Of a stretch of DNA of 7,501 bases, positions 6,335 to 7,501 are shown piece by piece. Under the pieces are notes generated by a model that saw nothing but the letters and a program-made list of their open reading frames with translations, was not told where the DNA came from and made no database searches. The position numbers and the translations under genes are program-made. The DNA comes from Wenzhouxiangella sp. (GTDB taxonomy: Bacteria; Pseudomonadota; Gammaproteobacteria; Xanthomonadales; Wenzhouxiangellaceae). Location of the stretch: NCBI GenBank assembly GCA_007119095.1, contig SKQI01000190.1, forward strand, positions 1 to 7,501. The letters run 5' to 3'. Positions within the stretch are counted from its first letter, which is position 1. Every line of letters begins with the position of its first letter.

Positions 6335-7410
6335 TGCTGGTCTGGTTGATCGAGGAGTGGCTGGCACTGGACATCGCCTTGTTCGGTTTCATTACCTTCC
6401 GCACCATCATGGCGGCGATGACGGCGATGGCGATTTCGTTGCTGATCGGTCCGTACTTCATCCGCTACATGACCGAGCGCCGCGCCGGCCAGCCCATTCG
6501 TGAGCTGGGCCCGGAATCCCATCTGTCCAAGGCCGGCACGCCGACCATGGGCGGAATCATGATCCTGATCGCGCTGGCCTTGTCGACCTTGCTCTGGTCA
6601 GACCTGAGCAATCGCTACGTCTGGACGGTGCTGTTCGTGACCCTGGCCTTTGGCGCGATCGGCTTTGTCGATGACTACCTGAAGATCAAGGCGCGCAGCA
6701 GCGACGGTTTGTCGGCCAAATCAAAATACTTGCTGCAGTCGCTGGCAGCACTCGCCGTCGGCCTGTTTCTCTACTACACCGCCGACGTGCCGGCCAATAC
6801 CCAGCTGTTCGTGCCGTTTTTCAAGGATGTGGCCATTCCCTTAGGGCTCGGCTTTATCGTCCTGACCTACTTCGTGATCGTTGGCTCGTCGAATGCGGTC
6901 AATCTCACCGACGGACTCGATGGCCTGGCCATCATGCCGGCGGTGTTCGTTGCCGCCGGTCTGGGTATTTTTGCCTATGCCACCAGCCATACCGTGTTCG
7001 CCAGCTACCTGGGTCTGCCGTTTGTGCCGGGGGTGGGCGAGCTGACCATTTTCTGCGCCGCCCTGGCCGGCGCGGGGCTGGGCTTCCTCTGGTTCAACAC
7101 CTATCCGGCCCAGGTGTTCATGGGCGATATCGGCGCGCTCAGCGTCGGCGCGGCCCTAGGGCTGATTGCCGTGGCCGTGCGCCAGGAAATCGTGTTCGTG
7201 GTCATGGCCGGTATTTTCGTCATTGAAACCCTGTCGGTGATCCTGCAGGTCACTTCCTTCAAGCTCACCGGCAAGCGGATTTTCCGCATGGCTCCCATTC
7301 ACCATCACTTCGAGAAAAAGGGCTGGCCCGAGCCCAAGGTGATCGTGCGCTTCTGGATTATTGCCGTCATGCTCGTGCTGGCCGGCCTGGCCACCATGAA
7401 GATTCGTTGA
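6334..7410 (+). CDS. mraY: Phospho-N-acetylmuramoyl-pentapeptide-transferase MraY
   Basis: MraY is the inner-membrane enzyme that transfers phospho-MurNAc-pentapeptide from UDP to undecaprenyl phosphate, forming lipid I. The 358-residue product matches the roughly 360-residue family size and contains many hydrophobic segments consistent with the known ten-helix topology. Signature motifs in order are SKAGTPTMGG (65-74), FVDDYLKI (111-118, with catalytic-site Asp113 and Asp114), and NAVNLTDGLDGLA (187-199, including Asp193 and Asp196). They end with FMGDIGAL (262-269, Asp265) and MAPIHHHFEKKGWPE (319-333, His323-325). In the last Asp motif Ala268 stands where E. coli has Ser, a minor variation. 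The start shares one base with the murF stop and has GGGAG at 6321-6325 with 8-nt spacing. Codon 170 (at 6841) is TTA, which looks rare in this GC-rich sequence. The gene is complete. Confidence 0.98.
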   Translation: MLVWLIEEWLALDIALFGFITFRTIMAAMTAMAISLLIGPYFIRYMTERRAGQPIRELGPESHLSKAGTPTMGGIMILIALALSTLLWSDLSNRYVWTVLFVTLAFGAIGFVDDYLKIKARSSDGLSAKSKYLLQSLAALAVGLFLYYTADVPANTQLFVPFFKDVAIPLGLGFIVLTYFVIVGSSNAVNLTDGLDGLAIMPAVFVAAGLGIFAYATSHTVFASYLGLPFVPGVGELTIFCAALAGAGLGFLWFNTYPAQVFMGDIGALSVGAALGLIAVAVRQEIVFVVMAGIFVIETLSVILQVTSFKLTGKRIFRMAPIHHHFEKKGWPEPKVIVRFWIIAVMLVLAGLATMKIR

Positions 7411-7419
7411 GCGAGGACC

Positions 7420-7501
7420 ATGCCTGCAGCCACCCGCACCAATAAACGACAGGCCTACCGCTGGCGCGATGCCCCGCGCACCGCGGCGCTGGACACCACC
7501 C
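7420..7501 (+). CDS. ftsW: 5' end of a truncated ORF, probably cell division glycosyltransferase FtsW
   Basis: An ATG nine nt after the mraY stop opens a frame that stays open for 27 full codons to the window edge. GAGG at 7413-7416 lies 3 nt before it, slightly close but usable. The visible peptide starts MPAATRTNKRQAYRWRDA and is basic, polar and without a hydrophobic segment. That suits the cytoplasmic tail that precedes the first membrane helix of FtsW, the septal peptidoglycan polymerase paired with FtsI. In many dcw clusters murD follows mraY, but MurD proteins usually show a Rossmann-type glycine motif (such as GLGxTG) within about the first 20 residues, and none is present. The ftsW name therefore rests on gene order and exclusion rather than on a recognised motif. 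A MurD with an unusual N-terminal extension, or an unrelated gene, remains possible. Confidence 0.5.
   Translation, partial: MPAATRTNKRQAYRWRDAPRTAALDTT

Noticed and set aside
191..7410. Novel defence, mobile or accessory system hidden in the window
   Set aside because: Nearly every base is accounted for by complete, conserved division and wall genes with overlapping ends. No integrase, transposase, inverted repeats, tRNA or unexplained intergenic space is visible.
7420..7501. Calling the truncated last ORF murD
   Set aside because: Gene order in E. coli would suggest it, but the first 27 residues contain no nucleotide-binding glycine motif or hydrophobic beta-strand typical of the MurD N-terminus.

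Overview
The window is the 5' half of a bacterial dcw (division and cell wall) cluster. Every gene lies on the + strand, in the order mraZ - rsmH - ftsL - ftsI - murE - murF - mraY - (start of a probable ftsW). It is GC-rich by eye. Several features point to a Gram-negative, probably gammaproteobacterial host: a short FtsL, a single-pass class B PBP3-type FtsI, a meso-DAP type MurE (DNPR motif), and MraZ and RsmH closely resembling the enterobacterial proteins. The likely absence of murD between mraY and the next gene recalls what I remember of xanthomonad-like lineages. That lineage placement is inference; no phylogeny could be run.

Layout. Positions 1-92 are a perfect 7-bp tandem array (unit CGGAACC, 13 copies), probably continuing off the left edge. 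It stops about 10 bp before a sigma70-like promoter (TTGACA at 103-108, TATCGT at 126-131, 17-bp spacer). Between the predicted transcription start and the mraZ ribosome binding site lie four GTGG boxes on a 10/10/11-bp period (140-175). They match the known MraZ operator architecture and predict autoregulation of the operon. From 191 to 7410 the sequence is almost entirely coding: one 7-nt gap (mraZ/rsmH), four ATGA stop-start overlaps (rsmH/ftsL, ftsL/ftsI, ftsI/murE, murE/murF) and one TGATG overlap (murF/mraY). A 9-nt gap then precedes the last, truncated ORF.

How the genes work together. MraZ is the likely repressor of its own operon. RsmH modifies 16S rRNA. FtsL and FtsI are inner-membrane divisome proteins; FtsI is the septal transpeptidase. 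MurE and MurF successively add meso-diaminopimelate and D-Ala-D-Ala to the UDP-MurNAc peptide in the cytoplasm. MraY then transfers phospho-MurNAc-pentapeptide to undecaprenyl phosphate, making lipid I. The downstream ORF is probably FtsW, the glycosyltransferase partner of FtsI.

There is no sign of a novel multigene system: all seven complete genes are intact, conserved housekeeping genes. The less ordinary material is the promoter region (heptamer array with a quadruplex-compatible G-tract pattern on the minus strand, and four MraZ boxes) and the gene order at the 3' edge.
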